Assembly (NCBI RefSeq): GCF_020447225.1
Contig: NZ_JAJAEO010000188.1
Location: 81,433 to 145,432, forward strand
Length of the DNA stretch: 64,000 bases
Reading direction: 5' to 3'
Source: Methylophaga pinxianii
GTDB taxonomy: Bacteria > Pseudomonadota > Gammaproteobacteria > Nitrosococcales > Methylophagaceae
Shown: positions 37,385 to 47,475 of the stretch, piece by piece
Numbering within the stretch: position 1 is the first letter of the stretch
How the letters are laid out: the number at the start of each line of letters is the position of its first letter
Notes under the pieces: generated by a model
The model's database searches: none
The model's input: only the letters and a program-made list of their open reading frames with translations
What the model was told of the DNA's origin: nothing
Translations under genes and position numbers: made by a program

Positions 37385-38635
37385 ATGAGCTACTTTAGTC
37401 GACGAAAATTTTTAGGTAAAACCGGCGCACTGCTAAGTGCCATGGTTGCCGCAGGCTTTATTACCAGCAGTGCAATGGCAGCGGATTATCCAACCGCTGA
37501 AGTTAACACTACCGGTATGGCAGTAACGGATGACACAGTAACGGTGGGAATCCTGCATTCCTTAACTGGCACTATGGCAATCAGTGAAACCGGTGCGCAG
37601 GAAGCTGAAAAACTGGCCATCAAACAGATCAATGAAAGTGGCGGTATTCTCGGTCGCCAGATTGAAATCATTCAGGAAGATGGTGCCAGTGACTGGCCAA
37701 CGTTTGCTGAAAAATCCAGAAAACTGTTGGTAAATGACAATGTTGCTGCGGTATTCGGTTGCTGGACTTCCGCATCACGTAAAGCCGCTTTACCGGTTTT
37801 CGAGAAAGAAAATGGTTTGCTGTATTACCCGACGTTCTATGAAGGTCTGGAACAATCTAAAAATGTCATCTACACCGGTCAGGAAGCCACTCAACAGATC
37901 CTTGCCGGTTTGGATTGGGTTGCCAAAGAAAAAGGGGCCAAAACGTTCTATCTGATTGGTTCTGACTACATCTGGCCACGTACTTCAATGAAAATTGCCC
38001 GGATCCACATTGAGAAAGTACTGGGCGGAAAAGTGGTTGGTGAAGAATACAAGCCTTTGGGTGATACCCAGTTCGGTTCGGTTATCAACAAAATCCGTCT
38101 GAGAAAACCTGACGTTATCTTCGCTGCAGTAGTAGGTGGCAGTAACGTTGCCTGGTTCAAACAGTTGAATGCGGCGGGTATCACTTCGAAAAATCAAACC
38201 CTGCTGACTCTGTCGGTTACAGAAGATGAAGTGTTGGGTATTGGTGGTGAAAACCTGGAAGGTTTCTACTCAGTCATGAAGTACTTCCAAAGCCAGGATA
38301 ACCCGAACAACGTTGCCTTTGTAAAAGCATTTAAAGAAATGCATGGCGAAGACAGTGTTATCGGTGACGTAACGCAAGCAGCTTACCTTGGCCCTTGGCT
38401 ATGGAAAGCAGCAGTTGAGAAAGCCGGTAGTTTCGATGTCGATAAAGTGGTTGCGGCTTCTGAAGAAGACGATATCGAATTAACTACGGCGCCAGAAGGT
38501 TACGTCAAGCTGCATCCTAACCATCACTTGTGGAGCAAAACCCGCATTGGTCAATGGAATAAAGACGGTCAAGCGACAGTGGTATATGAGTCTGACTTGA
38601 TTGAGCCAAATCCATTCCCAGAAGGTTACCAATAG
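37385..38635 (+). CDS. urtA: urea/short-amide ABC transporter substrate-binding protein with Tat signal
   Basis: 416 residues of the Leu/Ile/Val-binding-protein fold. The leader has a twin-arginine motif SRRKFLG followed by a hydrophobic stretch and AMA, so export may be by Tat. The mature protein has TVGILHSLTGTMAISETG, the ligand-region VFGCWTSASRKAALPVFE and the Urt-type FYEGLEQSKNVIYTG. It binds urea, or formamide/acetamide as FmdD does. The next gene follows a strong hairpin at 38649-38694. Confidence 0.9.
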   Translation: MSYFSRRKFLGKTGALLSAMVAAGFITSSAMAADYPTAEVNTTGMAVTDDTVTVGILHSLTGTMAISETGAQEAEKLAIKQINESGGILGRQIEIIQEDGASDWPTFAEKSRKLLVNDNVAAVFGCWTSASRKAALPVFEKENGLLYYPTFYEGLEQSKNVIYTGQEATQQILAGLDWVAKEKGAKTFYLIGSDYIWPRTSMKIARIHIEKVLGGKVVGEEYKPLGDTQFGSVINKIRLRKPDVIFAAVVGGSNVAWFKQLNAAGITSKNQTLLTLSVTEDEVLGIGGENLEGFYSVMKYFQSQDNPNNVAFVKAFKEMHGEDSVIGDVTQAAYLGPWLWKAAVEKAGSFDVDKVVAASEEDDIELTTAPEGYVKLHPNHHLWSKTRIGQWNKDGQATVVYESDLIEPNPFPEGYQ

Positions 38636-38648
38636 ATCGAACGATAAG

Positions 38649-38694
38649 TTCACTTAAAAAAACAGGCTGGTCTTTGGCCAGCCTGTTGAGTGAA
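38649..38694 (+). terminator. intercistronic hairpin between urtA and urtB
   Basis: A perfect 10-bp stem AACAGGCTGG/CCAGCCTGTT (38661-38670 and 38678-38687) has a 7-base loop, and an outer pairing TTCACT/AGTGAA extends it. No T-run follows, so full termination is unlikely. Such hairpins after binding-protein genes usually stabilise upstream mRNA or attenuate, giving excess binding protein over the permease. Confidence 0.7.
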
Positions 38695-38755
38695 AGAAGG
38701 CCTGAGGTTTGAATTAAACCTTTGATTAATCGGAAAATGTTACGGAGTATCCGTT

Positions 38756-39679
38756 ATGGGTGAGTTTTCAATACAAGAATTGACTTCAATTCTAGCCATG
38801 CAGGGCTTTGCCGGGATCAGCCTTTTCAGTGTGTTACTTCTGATGGCATTAGGACTGGCAATTATTTTTGGACAAATGGGCGTTATCAATATGGCCCATG
38901 GCGAATTTATGGCGATGGGAGCTTATACGACTTACCTACTCTCCGTAGTGACTCAGACGTATTTTCCTGAGTTTATGAATTATTACTTCTTGGTGGCCAT
39001 CGTGGCCTCATTCCTGGTAGCGGGACTATTTGGCTACATTACAGAATTTGTACTTATCAGGCATCTTTATAAACGGCCCCTGGATACTTTGCTGGCCACG
39101 TGGGGATTAAGCCTGATCATGCAACAGTCATTTCGTTCGATTTTTGGTGCACGTGAAGTCAGCCCGACTTTGCCGGACTGGTTGATGGGCTCCTGGATGC
39201 CGACTGACACCATCTTTATTCCGATAAACGGCATGTTTGTATTGGGCTTGACCATTGTTGTCACTCTAGGTGTTTATATCCTGATGTTTCGCTCAACCTG
39301 GGGGTTGAATGTTCGTGCGACCACGCAAAACCGTGTGATGAGTGGCGCCGTGGGAATCAACACCAAACAAGTGGATCGTCTGACGTTTGCATTGGGGTGC
39401 GGTATTGCCGGTATTGCCGGTGCAGCATTCACCACGATTGCCTCAACAGGGCCAACTTCAGGTTCTTTATATATCGTGGATACATTCATGGTCGTGGTAT
39501 TTGGTGGTGCAGCGAGCTTGTTCGGCACCATTGCCTCAGCGTTCACTATTGCACAGGCACAATCCATTCTTGAATTCTTCATCAGTGGTTCGATGGCAAA
39601 AGTATTCACCTTGCTGGCCTTGGTCATCATTTTGATGATGCGTCCTGAAGGTCTGTTCTCAATCAAAGTTCGTAAATAA
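38756..39679 (+). CDS. urtB: urea/amide ABC transporter permease UrtB
   Basis: 307 residues with about eight membrane helices, of the LivH type. Marks are GLAIIFGQMGVINMAHGEFMAMGAYTTY near the N-terminus and RATTQNRVMSGAVGINTKQVDRLTFALGCGIAGIAGA, the cytoplasmic loop that contacts the ATPase. It forms the channel with UrtC in the inner membrane. GGAG lies before the start. The next gene follows by 16 bp. Confidence 0.93.
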   Translation: MGEFSIQELTSILAMQGFAGISLFSVLLLMALGLAIIFGQMGVINMAHGEFMAMGAYTTYLLSVVTQTYFPEFMNYYFLVAIVASFLVAGLFGYITEFVLIRHLYKRPLDTLLATWGLSLIMQQSFRSIFGAREVSPTLPDWLMGSWMPTDTIFIPINGMFVLGLTIVVTLGVYILMFRSTWGLNVRATTQNRVMSGAVGINTKQVDRLTFALGCGIAGIAGAAFTTIASTGPTSGSLYIVDTFMVVVFGGAASLFGTIASAFTIAQAQSILEFFISGSMAKVFTLLALVIILMMRPEGLFSIKVRK

Positions 39680-39695
39680 CCAGCAGGAGATAAAG

Positions 39696-40862
39696 ATGAA
39701 TTTTGTCTATGAACGATTTTTGGGTGGTAAGAGCGGAGCGATTGCGATCGGTATCCTCGCCTTACTGATTTTAGTGGTGTTACCACTGGCTTTGGATTTA
39801 TTCCGCCTCAATCTGGTGGGTAAATATCTGACCTATGCTTTTGCCGCGGTGAGTCTGGTGTTGTTGTGGGGTTACGGTGGCATTTTAAGCCTGGGACAGG
39901 GGATTTTCTTTGGTCTTGGCGGTTATGCAATGGCGATGTTCCTCAAACTGGAAGCGTCAGATCCGGAAAGCACCAGTATTCAAACAACCCCCGGTATTCC
40001 GGACTTTATGGACTGGAATCAGCTGACCGAATTACCCTGGTTCTGGGTGCCATTTGAAAGTTTCACCTTTACTTTGTTAGCTATACTTCTGGTACCGTCG
40101 ATCTTTGCTTTTATCATCGGTTATTCGATGTTCAAGCGTCGGGTAGGTGGGGTTTACTTTGCCATCATCACGCAGGTTATCGCGGTGATTCTGACGGTGT
40201 TAATCGTTGGACAGCAAGGCTTTACTGGCGGTATCAATGGTATTACCGATCTGAAAACACTCAATGGCTGGGATATTCGCGAAGATTCTTCCAAATATAT
40301 TCTCTACTTTATCAACGCCTTTTTATTGTTAGGTGTGATTATGGTGAGTAAATTCATTCTCACCAGCAAATTTGGCCAACTCCTGCTGGCCATGAAAGAT
40401 AAAGAAGACCGGGTACGCTTTTCTGGCTACGACGTCTCTAACTTCAAAATCTTTGTATTTTGTGTGTCGGCAGTTATAGCTGCCATTGGTGGAGCGATGT
40501 TTACTCTGCAGGTCGGCTTTATGTCACCGTCATTTGTTGGCATCGTTCCTTCCATTGAAATGGTTATCTTTGCCGCCGTCGGTGGACGTATGTCGTTAAT
40601 TGGTGTGGTTTACGGCACATTACTGGTCAACGCCGGTAAAACCGCTTTTTCTGAAACCTTTCCTGAGCTTTGGTTATTCCTGATGGGCGGTCTGTTTATC
40701 GCGGTGGTCATGTTCTTCCCCAATGGTTTAGCCGGGATTTACAACAAATATGGCCCAAAAGTGAAGTTTTTACGGCCGCTGTTTTCAAAATCAGAGAAAG
40801 CAGAAACCACAACGGAATCCGCCAAAATAGAAGCTGATGCAACCACTGAGGGAGCAAAATAA
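39696..40862 (+). CDS. urtC: urea/amide ABC transporter permease UrtC
   Basis: 388 residues, LivM type, with about ten membrane helices. LLWGYGGILSLGQGIFFGLGGYAMAM and QQGFTGGINGITDLKTLNGWDI are typical of UrtC. The extreme C-terminus is a charged tail rich in Glu, Thr and Ala. The stop TAA shares its last base with the urtD ATG (TAATG). Confidence 0.93.
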   Translation: MNFVYERFLGGKSGAIAIGILALLILVVLPLALDLFRLNLVGKYLTYAFAAVSLVLLWGYGGILSLGQGIFFGLGGYAMAMFLKLEASDPESTSIQTTPGIPDFMDWNQLTELPWFWVPFESFTFTLLAILLVPSIFAFIIGYSMFKRRVGGVYFAIITQVIAVILTVLIVGQQGFTGGINGITDLKTLNGWDIREDSSKYILYFINAFLLLGVIMVSKFILTSKFGQLLLAMKDKEDRVRFSGYDVSNFKIFVFCVSAVIAAIGGAMFTLQVGFMSPSFVGIVPSIEMVIFAAVGGRMSLIGVVYGTLLVNAGKTAFSETFPELWLFLMGGLFIAVVMFFPNGLAGIYNKYGPKVKFLRPLFSKSEKAETTTESAKIEADATTEGAK

Positions 40863-41608
40863 TGACTACCACAACAGATTTTTTGCTGGCTATTGAAGAT
40901 CTCACGGTTTCATTTGATGGCTTCAAAGCAGTTGATTCGTTAACCATGTATATCGATAAAAATGAGCTACGAGTCGTTATAGGCCCCAATGGGGCGGGTA
41001 AAACGACCCTACTGGATTTGATTTGCGGTAAAACCAAATCCAGTTCCGGCTCAATCAGTTTTAAAAACAAAGAAATGACCAAAATGGCCGAACATGAAAT
41101 CGTTCGGGCCGGCATTGGCCGTAAATTTCAAACCCCATCAATCTATGAAAATCTGACGGTGTATCAGAATCTGGAAGTCTCCTATCCCGAAGGCCGTGGC
41201 GTATTTGGCAGCTTGTTTTTCAAAACCACCGATGAAGTCATAAAGCGAGTTAATGAAGTAGCCAAAGAAATTCAACTGGATAAATTTCTCGATACCGAAG
41301 CCGCCATTCTGAGTCATGGCCAGAAGCAGTGGCTGGAGATTGGCATGTTGCTGATGCAAGACCCGGAATTATTGATGCTGGATGAACCGGTCGCCGGCAT
41401 GAGTGCCAAGGAACGTGATGAAACTGCTGAATTACTCAACCGGATCTGTGAAAACAGATCGGTCATCGTGATTGAGCATGATATGGAGTTCGTCAAAAAA
41501 ATCGCCCGCAAAGTCACCGTGCTGCACCAGGGAAAAATCCTTGCTGAAGGCCCGATGGATAAGGTTCAAGCGGATGAAAAAGTCATTGAAGTCTATCTTG
41601 GGCATTGA
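40862..41608 (+). CDS. urtD: urea/amide ABC transporter ATP-binding protein UrtD
   Basis: 248 residues, a complete ABC ATPase of the LivG type. Walker A is GPNGAGKTTLLDL, the signature region is modified as LSHGQKQWLEIGMLL, and Walker B is LLMLDEPVAGMS, followed by the switch IVIEHDMEFV. The variant signature (SHGQ rather than SGGQ) is common in UrtD. It energises uptake with UrtE. Confidence 0.94.
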   Translation: MTTTTDFLLAIEDLTVSFDGFKAVDSLTMYIDKNELRVVIGPNGAGKTTLLDLICGKTKSSSGSISFKNKEMTKMAEHEIVRAGIGRKFQTPSIYENLTVYQNLEVSYPEGRGVFGSLFFKTTDEVIKRVNEVAKEIQLDKFLDTEAAILSHGQKQWLEIGMLLMQDPELLMLDEPVAGMSAKERDETAELLNRICENRSVIVIEHDMEFVKKIARKVTVLHQGKILAEGPMDKVQADEKVIEVYLGH

Positions 41609-41629
41609 TTGGAAGCTGGGAGATTAACC

Positions 41630-42319
41630 ATGTTTGAAGTAGAAAATTTACAAGTAAGTTATGGTCAAAGTCAGGTTATTCACGAGCTCAGCTTTAAAGC
41701 CGAGAAAAATGAGACCCTGGCGATTATGGGTCGCAATGGCATGGGAAAAACCACGTTATTCAAATCATTAATGGGGATTTTGCCAAGCCAGACAACCAGG
41801 ATTGGCATTGATGGTGTGGATCTGACAGGAATGGAAAGTCATCAGCGTGTGGCAAACGGTATTGCTTATGTACCTCAAGGGCGGATGATTTTTCCAAATC
41901 TGACGGTGCAGGAAAATATTGAAACCGGGTTGCAGGTTTCCAGGATGAAATCGATTCCGGAAGAGATATTTTCACTATTCCCGGTATTGCATGATATGCG
42001 GCATCGTAAGGGCGGCAATTTGTCGGGTGGTCAACAACAGCAGTTGGCGATTGCCCGTGCACTGGTGACCAACCCTAAAGTCTTGTTGTTGGATGAACCG
42101 ACAGAAGGTATTCAGCCATCCATCATCAAAGACATCGCAAAAGTGTTGAACGAAATTCGTAAAATGCGTGAGATAACGATTATTGTCTCCGAGCAGGTAT
42201 TGAGTTTTACCATGGATATTGCTGATCGGATTATCGTGATTGAAAAGGGTAAGTTCATTCACGAAGATATGCGTGCAGATGTGAATGCCGCGATGATTAA
42301 AAAGTATCTGACGGTATAA
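41630..42319 (+). CDS. urtE: urea/amide ABC transporter ATP-binding protein UrtE
   Basis: 229 residues, LivF type. Walker A is GRNGMGKTTLFKSLMG, the signature LSGGQQQQLAIARAL, Walker B LLLDEPTEGIQPSI. The ATG at 41630 follows GGGAG, which decides it over an in-frame TTG at 41609. It completes the five-gene urtABCDE set and is followed directly by urease genes, so urea imported here would meet urease. Confidence 0.93.
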   Translation: MFEVENLQVSYGQSQVIHELSFKAEKNETLAIMGRNGMGKTTLFKSLMGILPSQTTRIGIDGVDLTGMESHQRVANGIAYVPQGRMIFPNLTVQENIETGLQVSRMKSIPEEIFSLFPVLHDMRHRKGGNLSGGQQQQLAIARALVTNPKVLLLDEPTEGIQPSIIKDIAKVLNEIRKMREITIIVSEQVLSFTMDIADRIIVIEKGKFIHEDMRADVNAAMIKKYLTV

Positions 42320-42378
42320 AAATTGTTATTGGAGCCCAAATATGATGCTCTATGCACAACATGAAGGAGTGTGTTGGC

Positions 42379-43269
42379 ATGAATGTGCGCTCAGAACCAG
42401 TTATACCAGTAACACAACAAATTGAAAAAACAGCAATTAATCAGTTGATGACTGGCTGGGATGCCAGTCTGAAACTGATATTTGATAGCCGCGCCAACAA
42501 AACTATCCTCGCCCGTCGCCAGCACCACGGGCCATTAGTTATTCAAAAAGTCCTCTACCCTGAAGGAGATAATCCGGCCCATGGCGTTATCATTCATCCT
42601 CCGGGCGGCGTTGCTGGCGGCGATCGCTTACAGTTAACGGTAGAAATGCAGCCCGAAAGCGCTGCCTTATTAACGACTCCCGGTGCCACCAAATGGTATA
42701 AATCAGCCGGACGCCAAGCCAGTCAGTATATTGAAATGAGCATCGAGGAACAGAGTCAACTGGAATGGCTGCCTCAGGAAAACATTGTTTTTGACGGGGC
42801 GGACGTGGCATTAAAAACGCAGGTTAACTTAAGTGAATCGGGCACTTTTGCCGGTTGGGAAGTGATTTGTCTGGGTAGGCAGGCCAGCGGCGAACGTTGG
42901 CAAACGGGGCACTTTCGTCAACAATTACTGATAAAACGTGAAGGCAGACTGATTTGGAATGAATCCGCCGTTCTCAGCCCTGAAAGCAAGGTGCTGAAGG
43001 CGATGGCGGGACTGCAAAGTCACGTCGTGTTTGGCAGTTTTGTGGTGGCAGCCGGGCAGACTCCAACCGACATTTTGCAGGCTTGTCAGCAAATCAGCCT
43101 GGATTCTTCTGCTCGTGTCGGCGTTTCAGCGTTACCCGAGATTTTTACCGCACGTTACATCGGTCCCTGTGCACAAGAAGCGAAACTCTATTTTGAAAAA
43201 ATATGGCATTGCCTACGCCCGTGGTATGGCAAACGTGAGGCGGTTCGCCCTCGTATTTGGGCGACTTAG
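42379..43269 (+). CDS. ureD: urease accessory protein UreD
   Basis: 296 residues. Motifs [39 protein letters not shown] and the later FGSFVVAAG are those of UreD, the scaffold that with UreF and UreG loads nickel into apo-urease. The ATG at 42379 follows GAAGGAG; an ATG nine codons earlier is possible but its ribosome site is too distant. It opens the urease block in the common order ureDABCEFG. Confidence 0.92.
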   Translation: MNVRSEPVIPVTQQIEKTAINQLMTGWDASLKLIFDSRANKTILARRQHHGPLVIQKVLYPEGDNPAHGVIIHPPGGVAGGDRLQLTVEMQPESAALLTTPGATKWYKSAGRQASQYIEMSIEEQSQLEWLPQENIVFDGADVALKTQVNLSESGTFAGWEVICLGRQASGERWQTGHFRQQLLIKREGRLIWNESAVLSPESKVLKAMAGLQSHVVFGSFVVAAGQTPTDILQACQQISLDSSARVGVSALPEIFTARYIGPCAQEAKLYFEKIWHCLRPWYGKREAVRPRIWAT

Positions 43270-43295
43270 ACATAGATAAACGAGGCTGGAAAGCA

Positions 43296-43598
43296 ATGGA
43301 ACTGACACCAAGAGAAAAAGATAAATTATTGATATTTACCGCAGCACTGGTTGCTGAAAGACGGAAAGACCGTGGTTTGAAGCTCAATTATCCTGAAGCG
43401 GTTGCCTATATTTCCGCCGCAATTATGGAAGGGGCGCGTGACGGCCGGACCGTCGCAGAATTAATGGATTATGGTGCAACACTGTTAGGACGAGATGACG
43501 TCATGGACGGTATTGCTGAAATGCTGCCGGAAATCCAGATCGAAGCGACTTTCCCCGATGGCACCAAGCTGGTGACCGTTCACAATCCGATTATCTGA
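43296..43598 (+). CDS. ureA: urease gamma subunit
   Basis: 100 residues, the exact usual length. It starts [35 protein letters not shown] and ends with [15 protein letters not shown], both diagnostic. Gamma is one of three structural subunits of the cytoplasmic urease, which hydrolyses urea to ammonia and carbamate. The start is set by GGAAAG just upstream; a longer TTG frame overlaps ureD and is not supported. Confidence 0.96.
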   Translation: MELTPREKDKLLIFTAALVAERRKDRGLKLNYPEAVAYISAAIMEGARDGRTVAELMDYGATLLGRDDVMDGIAEMLPEIQIEATFPDGTKLVTVHNPII

Positions 43599-43608
43599 GG
43601 GAGAGATC

Positions 43609-43917
43609 ATGATTCCTGGTGAAATGCGTGTAAAGGCAGGGGAGATACCGATGAATGTCGATCGTGAGCTGGTCATTATCGATGTTTCTAACAGCGGTGA
43701 CCGCCCGGTACAGATTGGTTCTCACTATCACTTTTTTGAAGTCAACGATGCTCTGCAATTTGATCGCGAAAAGGCATATGGCTTTCGTTTGAATATTGCA
43801 CCTGGCACAGCGGTAAGGTTTGAGCCGGGCCAAACCCGCACGGTGGAATTAGTAGCACTGTCGGGATTACGTCAAGTCTATGGTTTTGCCGGTCGAGTAA
43901 TGGGAGCCTTATCATGA
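43609..43917 (+). CDS. ureB: urease beta subunit
   Basis: 102 residues with [15 protein letters not shown] at the start, then [24 protein letters not shown] and [17 protein letters not shown], all standard for UreB. It packs around the alpha subunit. Its stop overlaps the ureC start by 4 bp (ATGA), keeping subunit stoichiometry. Confidence 0.96.
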   Translation: MIPGEMRVKAGEIPMNVDRELVIIDVSNSGDRPVQIGSHYHFFEVNDALQFDREKAYGFRLNIAPGTAVRFEPGQTRTVELVALSGLRQVYGFAGRVMGALS

Positions 43918-45632
43918 GTTTGAAAATTGACCGGCAAGCCTATGCTGAAATGTTTGGTCCCACTCAGGGCGATAAAATCCGTCTCGCCGATACCGAATTA
44001 TGGATTGAAGTCGAACAGGATCTCACCACTTATGGTGAAGAGGTAAAATTCGGTGGTGGTAAAGTTATTCGTGATGGAATGGGACAATCCCAATTATCTG
44101 CCATTGAGGTAGCCGATACCGTCATCACCAATGCACTGATCATCGATGCCATCACCGGCATTATTAAAGCAGATGTGGCTATCAAAGAGGGTCATATCTG
44201 GGCAATCGGTAAAGCGGGTAATCCGGACATCCAGCCCAATGTCACGATTCCCATAGGTGCTGGAACCGAAATCATTGCCGGAGAGGGTATGATCCTCACC
44301 GCTGGCGGGATAGACAGTCATATTCACTGGATCTGTCCACAACAGATTGAAGAAGCATTAATGTCAGGTGTCACGACGATGTTGGGTGGTGGTACCGGCC
44401 CGGCAACCGGAACGTATGCCACGACCTGTACACCTGGCCCTTGGCATATTCATCGAATGCTGGAAGCTGCCGAAGCCTTTCCAATGAATATGGGTTTTTT
44501 TGGTAAAGGTAATGTCTCTAAGCCGCAGCCAGCCAGAGAGCAGGTCGAAGCTGGGGTTATCGGACTTAAATTGCATGAAGATTGGGGTACCACACCGGCG
44601 GCAATTGATAATTGTTTGAGTGTAGCTGAGGAGATGGATATTCAGGTCGCGATCCACTCTGACACGCTAAATGAATCAGGGTTTGTTGAAACGACGCTGG
44701 ATGCCTTTAAAGGACGCACCATTCATACCTTTCATACCGAAGGAGCCGGTGGCGGCCATGCTCCAGATATTATCAAAGCTATTGGTTCGGCCAATGTGTT
44801 GCCATCATCAACCAATCCCACACGGCCATTTACCATCAATACGCTGGACGAGCATCTGGATATGCTGATGGTGTGCCATCATCTGGATCCGTCAATTGCC
44901 GAAGACGTGGCGTTTGCCGAGTCGCGTATTCGTCGTGAAACCATTGCTGCAGAGGATATTCTGCATGATACCGGTGCCTTTGCGATGATGTCTTCCGACT
45001 CACAGGCGATGGGCCGGGTGGGTGAAGTAGTGATTCGAACCTGGCAGACCGCACATAAAATGAAAACACAGCGCGGTGCTTTGAAAGAAGATGCCGAGCG
45101 TGGTGATGGCGATGCCGATAATTTACGGGTGAAACGTTATATTGCCAAATACACCATTAACCCGGCGATCACCCATGGTATTTCACATAAAGTTGGTTCG
45201 ATCGAGGCTGGTAAATTTGCCGATTTGGTATTGTGGCGTCCGGCCTTTTTTGGCGTTAAACCGACACTGATTTTAAAAGGTGGCATGATCGCTGCCGCCG
45301 CCATGGGTGATCCCAATGCATCAATTCCCACTCCTCAACCGGTACATTATCGGCCAATGTTTGGCAGTTTTGGCAAAGCCTTAAAAACGTCATTAACCTT
45401 TGTATCGGAAGCGGCCCTGAGCAATCCGGCAGTCAAAGCATTAAATCTACAAAAGCCGCTGGTCGCCGTGAAAAATTGCCGTAATATCAGTAAAAAAGAC
45501 ATGGTGTTGAATGATGCAACGCCCAAAGTTGAGGTGGATCCGGAAACCTATCAAGTTTTAGCTGATGGTGAATTCTTGATTTGTGAAGCCGCAACCGAAC
45601 TGCCGATGGCACAACGTTATTTCCTGTTTTAG
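43914..45632 (+). CDS. ureC: urease alpha (catalytic) subunit
   Basis: 572 residues, full length. The nickel site is intact: HIHWICPQQ supplies two His, Lys219 in GLKLHEDWG is the carbamylated bridging Lys, HSDTLNE and [12 protein letters not shown] give further His ligands, and the Asp is in [11 protein letters not shown]. The flap Cys/His is in MVCHHLD. The enzyme should be active once nickel is inserted. No insertions or frameshifts are seen. Confidence 0.97.
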   Translation: MSLKIDRQAYAEMFGPTQGDKIRLADTELWIEVEQDLTTYGEEVKFGGGKVIRDGMGQSQLSAIEVADTVITNALIIDAITGIIKADVAIKEGHIWAIGKAGNPDIQPNVTIPIGAGTEIIAGEGMILTAGGIDSHIHWICPQQIEEALMSGVTTMLGGGTGPATGTYATTCTPGPWHIHRMLEAAEAFPMNMGFFGKGNVSKPQPAREQVEAGVIGLKLHEDWGTTPAAIDNCLSVAEEMDIQVAIHSDTLNESGFVETTLDAFKGRTIHTFHTEGAGGGHAPDIIKAIGSANVLPSSTNPTRPFTINTLDEHLDMLMVCHHLDPSIAEDVAFAESRIRRETIAAEDILHDTGAFAMMSSDSQAMGRVGEVVIRTWQTAHKMKTQRGALKEDAERGDGDADNLRVKRYIAKYTINPAITHGISHKVGSIEAGKFADLVLWRPAFFGVKPTLILKGGMIAAAAMGDPNASIPTPQPVHYRPMFGSFGKALKTSLTFVSEAALSNPAVKALNLQKPLVAVKNCRNISKKDMVLNDATPKVEVDPETYQVLADGEFLICEAATELPMAQRYFLF

Positions 45633-45657
45633 TAATTCAATTAGGCCAGACTCAAAC

Positions 45658-46143
45658 ATGTTATCGATTTCCACCAAACTTGATCATATCCATGCCGATA
45701 CCGTGATCACGGATGTGGTCAGTTTAAGTTTTGATTTGCGTCAGAAAAGCCGTATTCGTGTCACGCTACAATCGGGTGCCGAAGCGGCATTGTATATGCA
45801 GCGCGGCACTATCCTCCGCGGAGGTGATTTTCTGAGGGCAGATAGCGGCGAAGTTATTGAAGTCATCGCAGCAGATCAGGCCGTAATGAAAGTGACTGCT
45901 ACCACTTCAAAGGCTTTAACGCGAGCGGCTTATCATTTGGGTAACCGTCATGTGCCGCTGGAAATTGGTGATGACTGGCTCAAGCTGGAAGCCGACTCTG
46001 TGCTTAAAGATATGTTGCTGGGCTTAGGTGTTGATGTTGAAGAATTACAAGCCCCGTTTGAACCGGAATCCGGTGCTTATGCTGCAGCTGGACATCACCA
46101 TCATCACGACGAGCATGCTCATACGCATGGGCATAGCCACTAA
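45658..46143 (+). CDS. ureE: urease accessory nickel-binding protein UreE
   Basis: 161 residues from the ATG at 45658; a longer frame reaching back into ureC is not needed. UreE marks are QKSRIRVTLQSGAEAALYMQRGTILRGGD and ALTRAAYHLGNRHVPLEI. The C-terminal tail is His-rich, with five consecutive His and more spaced ones, and should bind several nickel ions for delivery to UreG. The ureF start follows immediately. Confidence 0.93.
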   Translation: MLSISTKLDHIHADTVITDVVSLSFDLRQKSRIRVTLQSGAEAALYMQRGTILRGGDFLRADSGEVIEVIAADQAVMKVTATTSKALTRAAYHLGNRHVPLEIGDDWLKLEADSVLKDMLLGLGVDVEELQAPFEPESGAYAAAGHHHHHDEHAHTHGHSH

Positions 46144-46144
46144 C

Positions 46145-46825
46145 ATGAGTTCGGCTTCGCTCTCCCGTCTGCTACAGCTTGCCAGCCCCATGTTGCCGGT
46201 TGGGGCTTACAGTTATTCGCAAGGACTGGAGTGGGCGATTGAAAGTGGAGATGTGAGTAATATCAACACTGCCAGACAATGGATAGGTGACGTACTGTCA
46301 ACGTATTTTGCCCACTTTGAATTACCGATCTTGCTGAGATTATACAAAGCCTGGCAGCAGATGGATGGTCTGCAGATTCAATATTGGGATGAGTTCTATC
46401 AGGCAGGCCGTGACAGCAGTGAGGCATTAGCGGAAACACGCCAAATGGCGTATTCGTTACTTCGACTGCAGCGTGATTTGGCAACATGGCCGTCGCAGAT
46501 CGTTTTATTAAGTGGTTCCCTGCAGCAGCCTGCCTTTCCAACCGTTTATTCAGTCAGTGCATTGTGCTGGGAAATTTCTGACAGTGACATGTTGCATACC
46601 TATGCCTGGTCTTTTTTGGAAAATCAGGTCAGTGCAGTAATGAAAACGGTACCGTTAGGCCAAGTGGTCGGGCAGCGCATTTTGTCAGAGTTAGCGATGA
46701 TCCTGCCCTCATTGGTGGAGCAAGCCCTGCAGTTGCCGGATGAAGATATTCATAACTTTTGCCCCGCATTGAGTATTGCCGGTTGTCGCCATGAAACCCA
46801 ATATTCCAGATTATTCCGCTCATGA
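46145..46825 (+). CDS. ureF: urease accessory protein UreF
   Basis: 226 residues. LLQLASPMLPVGAYSYSQGLEWAIESGDV at the start and the later SALCWEISDSDMLHTYAWSFLENQVSAVMKTVPLGQVVGQRIL are typical of UreF, a GTPase-gating factor for UreG. The start lies 1 bp after ureE ends, so a longer frame overlapping ureE is rejected. The next gene, ureG, starts 16 bp later. Confidence 0.93.
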   Translation: MSSASLSRLLQLASPMLPVGAYSYSQGLEWAIESGDVSNINTARQWIGDVLSTYFAHFELPILLRLYKAWQQMDGLQIQYWDEFYQAGRDSSEALAETRQMAYSLLRLQRDLATWPSQIVLLSGSLQQPAFPTVYSVSALCWEISDSDMLHTYAWSFLENQVSAVMKTVPLGQVVGQRILSELAMILPSLVEQALQLPDEDIHNFCPALSIAGCRHETQYSRLFRS

Positions 46826-46841
46826 CTAAGAGAAATATAAG

Positions 46842-47450
46842 ATGAAAGAACCTTTACGAGTTGGCATTGGTGGACCAGTTGGTTCCGGTAAAACGGCATT
46901 AACGCTGGCTTTATGTAAGCGATTGCGCGATAAATATAATATTGCGGTGGTGACCAATGATATTTACACCAAAGAAGATGCCGAGTTTTTAACGCGCAAC
47001 GAAGCGCTGTCAGCAGACCGCATTATTGGGGTTGAAACGGGTGGGTGTCCGCATACCGCCATCCGTGAAGATGCGTCAATGAACCTGGAAGCAGTTGCCC
47101 AGCTAAGTAAACGCTTCGCCCCATTGGATATCGTATTTGTGGAAAGTGGTGGCGATAATCTGGCGGCTACCTTCAGTCCGGAATTATCCGATCTGACCCT
47201 CTACGTTATCGATGTATCTGCTGGTGAGAAAATTCCACGAAAGGGTGGACCAGGAATTACCAAATCCGATTTGCTGGTGATCAATAAAACCGATTTAGCG
47301 CCGCTGGTAGGGGCTTCATTGGAAGTCATGGATCGCGATTCAAAACGTATGCGTGGTGAACGACCGTTTGTGTTTACCAACCTGAAGCAGGAAGACGGAT
47401 TGGAAACTATCATCGCTTTTATTGAAAAGCAGGGGTTAATGTTGAATTAA
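46842..47450 (+). CDS. ureG: urease accessory GTPase UreG
   Basis: 202 residues. SIMIBI-class GTPase with P-loop [16 protein letters not shown], the nickel-binding Cys-x-His in [33 protein letters not shown] and the guanine-specifying motif NKTDLA. It drives nickel insertion with UreD, UreF and UreE. Length and motifs are complete. Confidence 0.96.
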   Translation: MKEPLRVGIGGPVGSGKTALTLALCKRLRDKYNIAVVTNDIYTKEDAEFLTRNEALSADRIIGVETGGCPHTAIREDASMNLEAVAQLSKRFAPLDIVFVESGGDNLAATFSPELSDLTLYVIDVSAGEKIPRKGGPGITKSDLLVINKTDLAPLVGASLEVMDRDSKRMRGERPFVFTNLKQEDGLETIIAFIEKQGLMLN

Positions 47451-47475
47451 TCGTCTTAACAAACAAGGAAATGAC

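Noticed and set aside
46082-46142. Consecutive His codons at the ureE end as a tandem repeat or cloning tag artefact.
   Set aside because: His-rich C-terminal tails are a natural property of many UreE proteins, and the gene context is intact.
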